From the NCBI RefSeq assembly GCF_010686685.1, contig NZ_JAAGWD010000003.1, positions 372,001 through 436,000 of the forward strand: DNA of 64,000 nt, given 5' to 3'. A program made the translations under genes and the position numbers. The stretch is from Pontibacter burrus (lineage in GTDB: Bacteria > Bacteroidota > Bacteroidia > Cytophagales > Hymenobacteraceae). Shown here in pieces: positions 52,379 to 62,875 of this stretch. Under the pieces are notes generated by a model. That model saw only the letters and a list, made by a program, of their open reading frames with translations, had not been told where the DNA came from and did no database searches. Every line of letters starts with the position of its first letter. Positions within the stretch are counted from its first letter, which is position 1.

Positions 52379-53272
52379 TTACTTCTTCTTAAAACGGTCA
52401 GCAACTATAAGGTCTTTGGTGCCGTGTGTCCAGCTATAGAAGCCTTGTCCGGTCTTTACACCTTTGTGGCCAGCCTGTACCATGTTTACCAGTAGCGGGC
52501 ATGGTGCGTATTTCGGGTTGCCGAAGCCATCGTGCAGCACATTCAGGATAGACAAGCACACATCCAGGCCAATAAAGTCTGCTAACTGTAGTGGGCCCAT
52601 TGGGTGTGCCATTCCTAACTTCATGATCGTATCGATTTCTTCTACACCAGCAACGCCTTCGTATAAACTATAGATCGCTTCGTTAATCATCGGCATCAGG
52701 ATACGGTTCGCCACAAAGCCTGGGTAGTCGTTCGCCTCTGCAGGAACTTTGCCTAATTTCTTCGACAACTCCATGATCTGCTGCGTAACTTCATCGGTAG
52801 TAGAGTAACCACGGATCACTTCCACCAGTTTCATTACCGGAACAGGGTTCATAAAGTGCATGCCAATTACTTTTTCAGGTCGATTGGTAACCGAGGCAAT
52901 TTTAGTAATGGAGATAGAGGATGTGTTGCTGGCAAGAATAGCTTCTGGTTTCGCAAATGTATCCAGGTCACGGAAGATCTTTAGTTTCAAGTCCACATTT
53001 TCGGTGGCAGCTTCTACTACCAGGTCTGCATCCTGCACACCTTCCTGCATGTTGGTAAAGGTGGTAATGTTACCTAATGTCTGTGTTTTCTGCTCTTCGG
53101 TAAGGTTGCCTTTGGCAATAATGCGGTCCAGGTTTTTTGAGATTGTTGCCAGAGCCTTATTTAAAGCATCATGCGAAATATCTACAAGTGATACCTGGAA
53201 GCCATTTTGCGCAAATACGTGGGCAATACCGTTGCCCATCGTGCCGGAGCCAATAACTGCTATTTTGTTCAT
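52379..53272 (-). CDS. 3-hydroxyacyl-CoA (3-hydroxybutyryl-CoA) dehydrogenase
   Basis: From the ATG at 53272 the product has 297 residues (a longer frame opens to 53305 but the motif argues for the later start): MNKIAVIGSGTMGNGIAHVF is the NAD-binding start. The catalytic His is in GMHFMNPVPVMKLVEV; DYPGFVANRILMPMINEA and LGMAHPMGPLQLADFIGLD follow. The length fits the single-domain HBDH form rather than the multifunctional FadB. It oxidises 3-hydroxybutyryl-CoA to acetoacetyl-CoA. It could act with icmF's butyryl-CoA products, an inference. Confidence 0.94.
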   Translation of the reverse strand: MNKIAVIGSGTMGNGIAHVFAQNGFQVSLVDISHDALNKALATISKNLDRIIAKGNLTEEQKTQTLGNITTFTNMQEGVQDADLVVEAATENVDLKLKIFRDLDTFAKPEAILASNTSSISITKIASVTNRPEKVIGMHFMNPVPVMKLVEVIRGYSTTDEVTQQIMELSKKLGKVPAEANDYPGFVANRILMPMINEAIYSLYEGVAGVEEIDTIMKLGMAHPMGPLQLADFIGLDVCLSILNVLHDGFGNPKYAPCPLLVNMVQAGHKGVKTGQGFYSWTHGTKDLIVADRFKKK

Positions 53273-53684
53273 AGGAATTGCGGGTTCGTAATTTTTGTAA
53301 AGCATACAAAGCTAAAATAAAATCTAATATTCTTCGGAATTAATACTGTATTTCACGGTATACTTCAAAAAATGACAATCCATTAGGGCTACACAGATAC
53401 AATTCTGCGGATGTAAAATCGAACTTTCATGTTTAAGTTTTTTCTCTAGAAAGAAGGAGGAAGTGGGGTGGTTAAATCATCTTAAAATGAGTTGTTTATA
53501 TACGTTAGTTGGCTATAGTTTAATACTGGGTTAAAGTTGCAACAACTGTTGAAGGATGAAAAAAATATGCATTTAATAAATCCTTTACAATATATATGCG
53601 TAAAAGCTTAAACAAAAAAAGTGCAACTATGCTGCTTTATAAATATTGGCAGCAGTTGTTTTAAAAATTAAAAGACTCTTAACA
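53273..53684. other. Gene-free stretch with promoter for two small membrane proteins
   Basis: About 410 bases with no convincing frame. It holds the dehydrogenase promoter at the left and, near 53630-53660, a small hairpin (GCTGC..GCAGC) before the first small membrane gene. CTATAGTTTA lies near 53514. Confidence 0.45.
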
Positions 53685-53837
53685 ATGGGAAACTTACTTT
53701 ATATCATCGCCGTGGTGCTGGTCATTTTTTGGTTGATCGGCTTTTTAGGATTTCCGGATGCCGTAGGTGGTATCATTCACGTGTTGCTTGTACTGGCAGT
53801 TGTTGCTGTACTGCTTCGCCTGATTCGGGGAGTCTAA
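53685..53837 (+). CDS. Lmo0937-family small membrane protein, copy 1
   Basis: 50 residues: MGNLLYIIAVVLVIFWLIGF then FPDAVGGIIHVLLVLAVVAVLLRLIRGV. Two hydrophobic segments around a FPDAVGG turn are typical of the lmo0937 family, small stress-associated membrane proteins of unknown role. The next copy follows 68 bases on. Confidence 0.85.
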   Translation: MGNLLYIIAVVLVIFWLIGFLGFPDAVGGIIHVLLVLAVVAVLLRLIRGV

Positions 53838-53905
53838 CTTAGAACAGTAAAACACGTTATTATTTAAAACAATGAACTTACATCCTTCATTAAACAATTA
53901 AAACT

Positions 53906-54055
53906 ATGGGAAATTTATTGTATATTATAGCAGTTATCCTTGTGATTTTCTGGCTGATCGGCTTCCTGGGATTCCCTGATGCCGTGGGTGGCCTGATTCA
54001 CATTCTACTTGTGATCGCCGTTATCATGGTGCTGTTACGCCTTATAAGGGGTTGA
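53906..54055 (+). CDS. Lmo0937-family small membrane protein, copy 2
   Basis: 49 residues: MGNLLYIIAVILVIFWLIGF, then FPDAVGGLIHILLVIAVIMV and LLRLIRG. It is close to copy 1 at the protein level while the DNA differs at many third positions, so the pair has been kept by selection after duplication. Both likely share one promoter and the terminator at 54089. Confidence 0.85.
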   Translation: MGNLLYIIAVILVIFWLIGFLGFPDAVGGLIHILLVIAVIMVLLRLIRG

Positions 54056-54088
54056 CGCAACCATTGGTTTATAAACTGAAGTAAATAA

Positions 54089-54118
54089 AAAGAGCTGCCC
54101 TGTAAGGCAGCTCTTTTT
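54089..54118. terminator. Terminator after the small membrane proteins
   Basis: AAAGAGCTGCC and GGCAGCTCTTT form an eleven-base-pair stem with a six-base loop and a T run; it can also serve the convergent gene ending at 54138. Confidence 0.9.
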
Positions 54119-54137
54119 TGTTGTATGTTATAGTTGG

Positions 54138-54854
54138 TTATTTCCGGAAGGGAATATTTACACCAGCTCTGATAACCGGGTTACTATAAGGGTTAACCGG
54201 ATCGTTGTTACTGTTATAAAGCACCAGAATATCAAAAGATGCCTTTTCGGAAATGCGTTGGCGATACCCTAACCCAACCAAAGGCAATAACAGATTTTTA
54301 TTTGCTTTTTCAAGGGCTGTCTGTGTGCTGTTTACGCGCAGGTACTCCCTTCTGATGTTCTCTGCTTCGGCATGCGCCAGTATGGCTCCATCGCCAATAT
54401 CAAACATTTCTACCTGTGCAAATAACCGTCCGCCATAGTTGTGCATGGAGTAGGGGCCATCCTTAATGTAATGGTACACTGCTCCAACGCCAGCGCTCAG
54501 CCTGTCAGTAATACGGTAGCCAAGTATAGGCAATAAAGAAATGTTAGTGTATGTACCGAACTGCAGTCCCAGGCTACCGCCAAAATATAGTTTGTCTATA
54601 AACTCTTCCTTCTCTTTTTCTTCTTCCTGTACTACCGGCTTTACAACCTCTGGCTTAGGCTTGGGAGGCTGCTGTGGTTGTGTGCGCGTTGGTGTATATA
54701 CAGGCTGGCCGCTCCCCGGAGGTCCGGTTGGCAGGGCTGGCTTACGTTTCACCGTATCAGGCTCCACCTGAGCGTTAGCACTGATCGAGCAAAGCACAAA
54801 AAAGCAAAGTGCCAGCAGGCACTTTGCAAATAGAGAAGTAGGGTTAGCTGACAT
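54138..54854 (-). CDS. Outer-membrane-like beta-barrel protein, unknown
   Basis: The product has 238 residues: signal peptide (LLALCFFVLCSISANAQ), a Pro-rich spacer with a Lys/Glu block (PTGPPGSGQPVYTPTRT, KEKEEFIDK) and a beta-rich domain (about 85-238) with alternating strands (LYFGGSLGLQFGTYTNISLLP, LSAGVGAVYHYI) ending in an aromatic/basic residue pair. It resembles small outer-membrane barrels. No family named. Starts a few bases after the ABC-F gene's stop; likely one operon. Confidence 0.75.
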   Translation of the reverse strand: MSANPTSLFAKCLLALCFFVLCSISANAQVEPDTVKRKPALPTGPPGSGQPVYTPTRTQPQQPPKPKPEVVKPVVQEEEKEKEEFIDKLYFGGSLGLQFGTYTNISLLPILGYRITDRLSAGVGAVYHYIKDGPYSMHNYGGRLFAQVEMFDIGDGAILAHAEAENIRREYLRVNSTQTALEKANKNLLLPLVGLGYRQRISEKASFDILVLYNSNNDPVNPYSNPVIRAGVNIPFRK

Positions 54855-54860
54855 CTGTTT

Positions 54861-56805
<1,945 letters not shown>

Positions 56806-57276
56806 ATGGCATTAGGAAAAATAACATATCAGAAAGTTGCATTAAAGTATGGTATACTGGTAGGTGCTGCGCACATCGTATATTTCCTGCTGATGGGCAT
56901 TTTCGGTTTACACGATATTGTAGCGCTTTCCTTTATCAGCGCAATCTTCCTGGTTATAGGTATTGTGCTGGCAATCTCTAAATTTAAGCGAATTAAGAAT
57001 GGTATGATCCACTATTTCCAGGGGCTGGCTATTGGTGCTACTGTAGGCGTGGCATCTTCCACTATACTGGGGCTGTTCCTGGTGTTGTATATCAGCCTTT
57101 TCGATTCTACTTACCTGGCTCACCTACAAGCAAGTTCGCTGTTCCCGGAAAGTATTTCCTTGCTAGCACTGTTTGTCCTGACCATTATTTACGGCACTGT
57201 GCCTGGTTTTATTATTGCTTTTGTGGCCATGCAATGGTTTAAGCGTGCCGACCACTCGCTTACAGAGCGGGTTTAG
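56806..57276 (+). CDS. DUF4199 membrane protein, copy 1
   Basis: The product has 156 residues with four hydrophobic segments and the family's usual pattern: KYGILVGAAHIVYFLLMGIFGL at the start, FKRIKNGMIHYFQGLAIGATVG in the middle, and GFIIAFVAMQWFKR at the end. DUF4199 proteins are small inner-membrane proteins of Bacteroidota with unknown function. The second copy follows 38 bases on. Confidence 0.88.
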   Translation: MALGKITYQKVALKYGILVGAAHIVYFLLMGIFGLHDIVALSFISAIFLVIGIVLAISKFKRIKNGMIHYFQGLAIGATVGVASSTILGLFLVLYISLFDSTYLAHLQASSLFPESISLLALFVLTIIYGTVPGFIIAFVAMQWFKRADHSLTERV

Positions 57277-57314
57277 CTTTGATTGTATAAGAATCCTTAT
57301 AAGCCAAAAAATCT

Positions 57315-57776
57315 ATGGAAAAGCTGGGCCTGAAATATGGCTTGATGACGGCAGCAGGCCTGATCGCCTATTTTCTGTTCATGAAACTGATCGGCCTGTC
57401 ACATATCCTCGAGTTCCGTTTCCTGAATGGTATCATTATGGCAATAGGAATTGTCATGGCGCTCAGGGCATATAAGCGGCGCGAAAAAACGCGCTACGTG
57501 CCATATCTGAGCGGCCTTGGGTTATCTTTCATTACAGCGCTGGCAGCTACAGTGGTTTTTTCCGCTTTTATGCTGGTATACATTAAAGCCTTCGACGACT
57601 CGTTGATAGAAGTGATCTCGGCAGACCGCATGTTTGGTGAGCGCGTAGAAAGCACACCCGGCATTGTTATATTCATGGTACTAATGATGGAAGGCGTTAT
57701 ATCAGGTGCAATGATCGGGTTTATTGCCATGCAATTCTTTAAGCGGAACGACCATACCGTACCGAACAGTCCCTGA
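57315..57776 (+). CDS. DUF4199 membrane protein, copy 2
   Basis: The product has 153 residues, arranged like copy 1: KYGLMTAAGLIAYFLFMKLIGL, KTRYVPYLSGLGLSFITALA, MIGFIAMQFFKR. It is clearly a tandem paralogue, though moderately diverged. It ends at a 21-base-pair terminator. Confidence 0.88.
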   Translation: MEKLGLKYGLMTAAGLIAYFLFMKLIGLSHILEFRFLNGIIMAIGIVMALRAYKRREKTRYVPYLSGLGLSFITALAATVVFSAFMLVYIKAFDDSLIEVISADRMFGERVESTPGIVIFMVLMMEGVISGAMIGFIAMQFFKRNDHTVPNSP

Positions 57777-57800
57777 TAACAGGTAAGTTAAATGAACTAT

Positions 57801-57847
57801 AAACTATAAGCCCTGCCAGATCCGATCTGGCAGGGCTTATAGTTTTG
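57801..57847. terminator. Bidirectional terminator with a 21-base-pair perfect stem
   Basis: Arms 57801-57821 and 57825-57845 are perfectly complementary with a three-base loop. Outer ends AAACTATAAG and CTTATAGTTT again match the dispersed palindrome's halves. Lies between convergent genes. Confidence 0.9.
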
Positions 57848-57859
57848 TGGCTACTTAAT

Positions 57860-58090
57860 TTAGCTGATGAAGTGATCCGGGCGCTGTATGATTTGCACCA
57901 CTATTTCATGCAGATCGCCTTCTTCGTCTTTAATGCGGTAGGTAAGTTGCGGATTGTCCAGATGCGGGTAGGACTTCACTTCTACAACTTTTCCGCCTGT
58001 TATATGATTGCTAAGTTGGGAACTCATCTCATGAAAAGCTCTTGCGAAATCTACTTCAAGTATGCTGGGGTTATAGTTCTCTGTTCTCAT
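57860..58090 (-). CDS. Small soluble protein, unknown (76 residues)
   Basis: The frame reads MRTENYNPSILEVDFARAFH then EMSSQLSNHITGGKVVEVKS and DNPQLTYRIKDEEGDLHEIV to a stop. A helix followed by a beta hairpin pattern is likely. Start and stop are good and the shared terminator lies just beyond the stop. No family known to me. Confidence 0.65.
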   Translation of the reverse strand: MRTENYNPSILEVDFARAFHEMSSQLSNHITGGKVVEVKSYPHLDNPQLTYRIKDEEGDLHEIVVQIIQRPDHFIS

Positions 58091-58389
58091 ATTTTCCGTA
58101 TGGTTAACCGCGGTTAAAAGGTGTGCGGGCTAATTAAAGTACTAATCATTTTATTTTATAGTGTATACCAGCTAAAAAAATCTATGTTACCTTAATCCCG
58201 TTTTATATACCATTTTCTTTGTACTATATTCATTTAAATATAAAAAGTCATATTTTTAGTGTTTTTATAGGTGCAATTGGTAATGTGTGTGATATTTAAA
58301 ATATACTAAAACAGCCTAACCCTGAATCCGATTTTCCGTTGTAGTAACTATAACACATTGTGTAGCATACAACCTAACACGGATACCCT
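58091..58389. other. Gene-free A/T-rich stretch between divergent genes
   Basis: Holds the promoters of both flanking genes. No repeat core, CTATAG site or hairpin of note was seen. Confidence 0.4.
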
Positions 58390-58779
58390 ATGAAACTCTC
58401 TATACTTATTTTTGTCTTAGGCTTAGCCACTACAACTGCATTCGCACAGCGGATTACGAAAGCAGATGATGGGCTGGATAAGAAAGTACTGGCTGTTGAT
58501 GTTACCGGGCCGGCGCTGCTAACGCTGGAAATGGTGCAGGAGCTGAAGTTGACCACAGAACAGCAGCAAGAAGTGATGCAGCTTAACCGGCAGCGTTACG
58601 AACAACTACAGGAATCGGAGCTGACAGACCTACGGACACGCCAGCTGGCTGTACAGAAAGTGCACCTGAATAACGATAAAGCCCTGATGAAGATATTAAC
58701 GCCTGAACAGGTTCAACGTTTTCTGGAACTTGAAGGAAGGCAGAACATGCTGCATCTCTCGGAATTAGGAAACGAATAA
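58390..58779 (+). CDS. Exported helical protein, Spy/CpxP-like pattern
   Basis: The product has 129 residues with a signal peptide (LSILIFVLGLATTTAFAQ). The mature part is helical: LKLTTEQQQEVMQLNRQRYEQLQ, then LMKILTPEQVQRFLELEGRQ; the two LT-xx-Q-like segments (LTTEQQ, LTPEQV) are reminiscent of the Spy/CpxP periplasmic chaperones. That link is weak and rests on the repeated motif. Function otherwise unknown. Confidence 0.75.
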   Translation: MKLSILIFVLGLATTTAFAQRITKADDGLDKKVLAVDVTGPALLTLEMVQELKLTTEQQQEVMQLNRQRYEQLQESELTDLRTRQLAVQKVHLNNDKALMKILTPEQVQRFLELEGRQNMLHLSELGNE

Positions 58780-58782
58780 TAT

Positions 58783-58808
58783 AAAAGCCCGGTTACTCGG
58801 GCTTTTTT
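58783..58808. terminator. Terminator between convergent genes
   Basis: AAAAGCCCG and CGGGCTTTT form a nine-base-pair stem with a six-base loop and a T run. It overlaps the last codons of the minus-strand lipoprotein gene. Confidence 0.8.
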
Positions 58809-59194
58809 ATTTCATCAGGATGATTGTAAGTGATCTCCGAAACCTTACCCAATGAATTTATCCGTACTTCTGCACGCAAGGCATCGGATAGTTCTATAGT
58901 TTGCTCGCATTGTGCACCGCTTTCCAGATAGTAATAGTAAATGCGCTGGCTACGCTCCATCAGTTCTTCCTTATCGGGCTTACCCAATAGGTTTCGAACC
59001 AGGTATTCCTTTTTACCATAAAGCTCTTTTCTGATTTTTTCAAACTCAGGTATAAGTGTTGTGCGTTTTCCTAAACAGCCATTCTTGTCGCTTTTCCAGG
59101 TGTCACTATCAAAACCTTGTAAACTTTCGGGTGTGCTGCAGGCAGTTGTAAGGCAGCAGGCAACTATAAACAGAAACGTGTTCAGCTTTTTCAT
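58793..59194 (-). CDS. Small lipoprotein, unknown
   Basis: The product has 133 residues with a lipobox (VACCLTTAC). The mature part contains DSDTWKSDKNGCLGKRTTLIP, LLGKPDKEELMERSQRIYYYYLESGAQCEQT and LGKVSEITYN. The 'LLGKPD..' and Tyr-rich strand recall SmpA/OmlA-like small lipoproteins with a BLIP-like fold, but that is a guess. Confidence 0.75.
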   Translation of the reverse strand: MKKLNTFLFIVACCLTTACSTPESLQGFDSDTWKSDKNGCLGKRTTLIPEFEKIRKELYGKKEYLVRNLLGKPDKEELMERSQRIYYYYLESGAQCEQTIELSDALRAEVRINSLGKVSEITYNHPDEIKKPE

Positions 59195-59430
59195 GCTGTA
59201 AAAATACGGTATAAAGCTCAGTTTACCTTATTCTATAGTTTGTTTTAGTTACAGGATATCAGCTAAATAAATATTTTGAGGTCGGTTGTACCACAGGTCT
59301 ATAGTTGCGCGTTGTATTATAAATAGAATAAATTTGGAGTTACGAACCGGCATATTTTTAACCCGTCCGGAACAATTCTGTCTGCTTTACCTGTTGAAAA
59401 ATTAATTGCGTAAACAAGAACCTCTATTTT

Positions 59431-60231
59431 ATGTTGAGAACAACCATTATTCTGCTTGCCCTCAGCCTGCAATCTTTCAACTCCCCAATGGCTGAAATCA
59501 GACCAGCCGCCATGACAGCAGGTAATTTTGAAACGATAGAAAAAGCAGAGTTAACGTTTGAGAAAAAACAGCTTGCCTTTACCCAGCATGTAGAGCAAGT
59601 ATACCAGGAAGCAGGCTTAGAAAGCAAAGGGCTTTCGTTTGCGGTATTCCAGAAAGCTTTTGTCGGGTTTACCAACCTGAAGCAACAGAACCGTGTATCT
59701 TCTTCAAAATCAATTCTTACGGTTATAGATTTCACTAAGTCCAGTAACCATAAGCGCCTATGGGTTATAGATCTTTCTGCCAGAAAATTACTTTATAATA
59801 CGCTGGTATCGCACGGCAAAAACACTGGAAATGTAAAGGCCGAAAAGTTTTCTAATGTACCTAACTCTAATATGAGCAGTCTAGGCTTTTATGTAACCGA
59901 TAAGACTTATTATGGTAAGCACGGCCTGTCGCTACGGTTACAAGGCATGGATGAAGGCTTTAACAGCAACGCCATGGAGCGTGCTATAGTTGTACACGGC
60001 GCTGATTATGCAACCTCGGATTTTATTAAGCAGCATGGCCGTTTAGGCCGTAGCCTGGGTTGCCCGGCATTGCCAACCGAAATATCGCAAGAGGTGATTG
60101 ATGTAATCAAAGATGAAACAGTGCTTTTTTTACACCACAGCAACCAACCATATACATCAGATTACCTGGACATGGAACTGGCTATAGAGTCTTTTGCAGC
60201 TGATATGCCACTTACAGCGTTTTCAAGCTAA
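59431..60231 (+). CDS. Murein L,D-transpeptidase catalytic domain family protein (YkuD_2)
   Basis: The product has 266 residues with a signal peptide or anchor at the start. The YkuD_2 domain (PF13645) spans about 95-235: LWVIDLSARKLLYNTLVSHGK, then MERAIVVHGADYA, then GRLGRSLGCPALP with the catalytic Cys. It would act on peptidoglycan or a related peptide in the periplasm. Followed by a very strong terminator. Confidence 0.9.
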   Translation: MLRTTIILLALSLQSFNSPMAEIRPAAMTAGNFETIEKAELTFEKKQLAFTQHVEQVYQEAGLESKGLSFAVFQKAFVGFTNLKQQNRVSSSKSILTVIDFTKSSNHKRLWVIDLSARKLLYNTLVSHGKNTGNVKAEKFSNVPNSNMSSLGFYVTDKTYYGKHGLSLRLQGMDEGFNSNAMERAIVVHGADYATSDFIKQHGRLGRSLGCPALPTEISQEVIDVIKDETVLFLHHSNQPYTSDYLDMELAIESFAADMPLTAFSS

Positions 60232-60241
60232 TAGAAGCTGA

Positions 60242-60292
60242 ATTATAACAAAGAAGCCCCTGCATATCCTGCAGGGGCTTCTTTGTTATAAT
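60242..60292. terminator. Bidirectional terminator with a 23-base-pair perfect stem
   Basis: Arms 60242-60264 and 60270-60292 are perfectly complementary around a five-base loop; the GC-rich core is GAAGCCCCTGCA. It lies between convergent genes. Confidence 0.9.
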
Positions 60293-60305
60293 AGTGTTAT
60301 AGTTA

Positions 60306-60503
60306 TTAAGTCTGATCTTTTGTAGTTTTCACTAGGCTGATGCCCGAAAAGAAGAAGATCAGGCCAATTACAAATGGAATAGCAGAGGTGTACTTGCCAA
60401 CTGCTGCGCCATCACCGCCCATCAGAAACGCATAAGCACCCCAGATGATGCCTATGATACCCAATATGGTAAGCAGGGCGCCAAAAGTTCTTTTCATATT
60501 CAT
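60306..60503 (-). CDS. Small two-helix membrane protein
   Basis: The product has 65 residues: MKRTFGALLTILGIIGIIWG, then AYAFLMGGDGAAV and IPFVIGLIFFFSGISLV. Two hydrophobic segments around a Gly-rich loop. Resembles DUF3185-like small membrane proteins of Bacteroidota; the assignment is tentative. Confidence 0.75.
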   Translation of the reverse strand: MNMKRTFGALLTILGIIGIIWGAYAFLMGGDGAAVGKYTSAIPFVIGLIFFFSGISLVKTTKDQT

Positions 60504-60680
60504 AGTTCTTCGTTTTTATGTAGGTAAGCTGCCACAATAGCAGCCTGCGTAACTGTAATACGATAATCCTATAATTAGGTATAGCATTTTAGCGCTTGAT
60601 GCTGCGAAGGTAATTTTACACTCAGCCAAACTGCTTTACAGGCGTATATATGCCTGCAGAAACTATGAGATAACTATAGC

Positions 60681-61490
60681 ATGAGAGGAATCATAAAGTT
60701 TATAATCGGGCTGCTTGTTGCAGCTGTATCGCTGGTAACATATTGGTGCAATACCGAAAAAAACGAATTTACCGGCGAAAACCAGCATGTAGACATGACA
60801 GTGGAGCAGGAGATAGCACTTGGCCTGCAGGCTGCTCCCGAGATGGCATCGCAGTACGGTGGCTTACACCCCGATCAGGCAGCAGCTAAACGCATAAAGG
60901 AAATAGGGCAGCGGCTTGTACAAGAAACTGAAGTGGCCAATACACCCTATAAATTCGATTTTCATTTGCTGGCAGATGAGCAGACCGTGAATGCTTTTGC
61001 TTTGCCCGGTGGCCAGATATTTATTACTGCAGGCTTATTACGAAGGCTGAGCACTGAAGGCCAGGTGGCAGGCGTTTTAGGCCACGAAATAGGGCATGTA
61101 GTAGCGCGCCACTCTGCTGAACAGTTAGCGAAATCTAGGTTAACACAGGGGCTGACTGGGGCTGCAGCCATCGCTACATACGACCCTGATAATCCTGCCT
61201 CGCGCACAGGAGCTATAGCTGCTGCCATGGTAGGTAAATTGCTGACCATGCGCTATGGACGTGAAGATGAACTTGAGTCAGACAGACTGGCTGTAAAGCT
61301 TACCGGTGCTACCGGGTATGACCCACGCGCCATGATTGAAGTGATGCGCATACTGGAGCAGGCAAGCGGTGGATCCAACGGGCCAGAGTTTGCCCAGACG
61401 CACCCAAACCCCGGAAATAGAATAGCTGAAATTGAACAAGCCATTCAGCAGGAATACCCAAATGGCCTGCCGGAAGGGCTTGTGCCTTAA
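60681..61490 (+). CDS. M48 family metalloprotease
   Basis: The product has 269 residues. An N-terminal hydrophobic segment (IIKFIIGLLVAAVSLVTYWC) is a signal or lipoprotein-like anchor. The zinc motif is HEIGHVVARH in GVLGHEIGHVVARHSAEQ, with the third ligand Glu in REDELESDRLAVKL. A TQTHPNP..RIAEIE tail is typical of the LoiP/BepA-like periplasmic M48 group that clears misfolded envelope proteins. Confidence 0.92.
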   Translation: MRGIIKFIIGLLVAAVSLVTYWCNTEKNEFTGENQHVDMTVEQEIALGLQAAPEMASQYGGLHPDQAAAKRIKEIGQRLVQETEVANTPYKFDFHLLADEQTVNAFALPGGQIFITAGLLRRLSTEGQVAGVLGHEIGHVVARHSAEQLAKSRLTQGLTGAAAIATYDPDNPASRTGAIAAAMVGKLLTMRYGREDELESDRLAVKLTGATGYDPRAMIEVMRILEQASGGSNGPEFAQTHPNPGNRIAEIEQAIQQEYPNGLPEGLVP

Positions 61491-61643
61491 AAAAATGTTG
61501 AGAAAGCAAGTCGAAAACAAAACTTTCCATCAAACTTTATGTATAAGAAAATTGCAGTTCACTGCAAATGCTCCATTTACGCAGCCCTGCTGCGGGCACA
61601 TCTGCCATATACAAAACAAACTATAACTTGTAAGCTAATTAAA

Positions 61644-61847
61644 ATGGCTACTAATAAAAACGACAATCAGAAAAGCGGTTCATCGAAGTCAGGATCTTCT
61701 TCGTCAACCTCTGGTAAAACAAGTGCAAACAAGTCAACTACTTCTAAAAGCTCTGGTGGTGCTTCCGGCTCTTCATCAGGCTCTAGCTCTTCCAGATCAT
61801 CTTCAGGAGGTTCTTCTTCCGGATCATCTGGATCTAAAAACAAGTAG
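61644..61847 (+). CDS. Ser/Gly-rich low-complexity protein
   Basis: From the ATG at 61644 the product has 67 residues, almost all Ser, Gly, Lys and Thr in repeats such as SSGGASGSSSGSSSSRSSS; it is probably disordered. The upstream part of the open frame is unconvincing. The frame has a good stop and a strong terminator after it. Proteins of this kind occur in Bacteroidota without known function. Confidence 0.6.
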   Translation: MATNKNDNQKSGSSKSGSSSSTSGKTSANKSTTSKSSGGASGSSSGSSSSRSSSGGSSSGSSGSKNK

Positions 61848-61880
61848 TTATTGAAAACTCAGCCGTAAGCCGGCTGCAGA

Positions 61881-61910
61881 AAAAACTAACCCCGCAGGTT
61901 AGTTTTTTTT
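61881..61910 (+). terminator. Terminator after the Ser/Gly-rich gene
   Basis: AAAAACTAACC and GGTTAGTTTTT form an eleven-base-pair stem with a five-base loop and a T run. Confidence 0.9.
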
Positions 61911-61971
61911 GTGCATTACCCAATCCTGTTTTCTTCGTATCAGTGCTTAATTACCCTTATAATTACATTTT

Positions 61972-62874
61972 ATGCAGGCAGCCGAAACTTTACTTTTTGT
62001 GATAAACCCGATTGCAGGTGATATAGATAAATCAGACCTGGAAGAGCAGGTAGAAGCAATCTGCAGAGAGCACAATATTAAAGGGCATATCTATAAAACC
62101 TCCGGAGACGATGATGCAGGGCATATTAGAAGCCTTATAAGCGAAAAGAAACCAGATGCTGTATTTGCCGTTGGTGGCGATGGTACTGTAAACCTTGTAG
62201 CTGCATTGCTGATCGACCAGAAAATTCCATTGGGTATTATTCCACTTGGCTCGGGTAATGGCTTATCAAAAGACCTGAATATACCTCAGGATATTGAAGA
62301 AGCACTTGTGCTGATCCACCGGCATGTGGTTCGCAACATTGATACCCTTGACATAAATGGCCATCCATCTATTCACTTGTCGGACCTGGGCTTTAACGCA
62401 CTGGTTGTAAAACGCTTTTCGGATGGTGAGAGCAGAGGACCAGGCGCTTATGCCTGGATCGCGCTGCAGGAATACCTGAGTTATGAGCCAAAATATTATG
62501 TGATTGAAACCGATATGGAGCGTTTTGAGGGCGAGGCGTTTATGGTAACTATAGCTAATGCCAATGCCTTTGGGAGTAATGCAGCTATTAACCCAAATGG
62601 CATACTTAATGACGGACGCTTTGAGATATGCCTGATTGAGCGCTTCCCGAAAGCAGCAGGCCTGGGTATCCTCTACAAACTATACACTGATAGCATCGAT
62701 ACCTCTGTATACACCCGGAAACTAACCTGCCGCACCGCCACTATTTACAATACTGATAACGAGGTAATGCATATAGACGGGGAGCCAATAGATCTGGGGA
62801 AAGAGGTTAGGGTAACTATAAAGCCGAGAAGCCTTCAGGTGTTGCTGCCTGTTCCGGAACCAGAAGAAGCCTGA
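61972..62874 (+). CDS. Diacylglycerol kinase family lipid kinase (YegS-like)
   Basis: The product has 300 residues. The catalytic domain has FVINPIAG at the start, the nucleotide-binding FAVGGDGTVNLVAA, and IPLGSGNGLSKDLNI, as in DgkB, YegS and related lipid kinases. The C-terminal part (VMHIDGEPIDLG) is the usual end of the fold. It phosphorylates diacylglycerol or a sphingoid-type lipid with ATP; the true substrate is unknown. Confidence 0.93.
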   Translation: MQAAETLLFVINPIAGDIDKSDLEEQVEAICREHNIKGHIYKTSGDDDAGHIRSLISEKKPDAVFAVGGDGTVNLVAALLIDQKIPLGIIPLGSGNGLSKDLNIPQDIEEALVLIHRHVVRNIDTLDINGHPSIHLSDLGFNALVVKRFSDGESRGPGAYAWIALQEYLSYEPKYYVIETDMERFEGEAFMVTIANANAFGSNAAINPNGILNDGRFEICLIERFPKAAGLGILYKLYTDSIDTSVYTRKLTCRTATIYNTDNEVMHIDGEPIDLGKEVRVTIKPRSLQVLLPVPEPEEA

Positions 62875-62875
62875 A

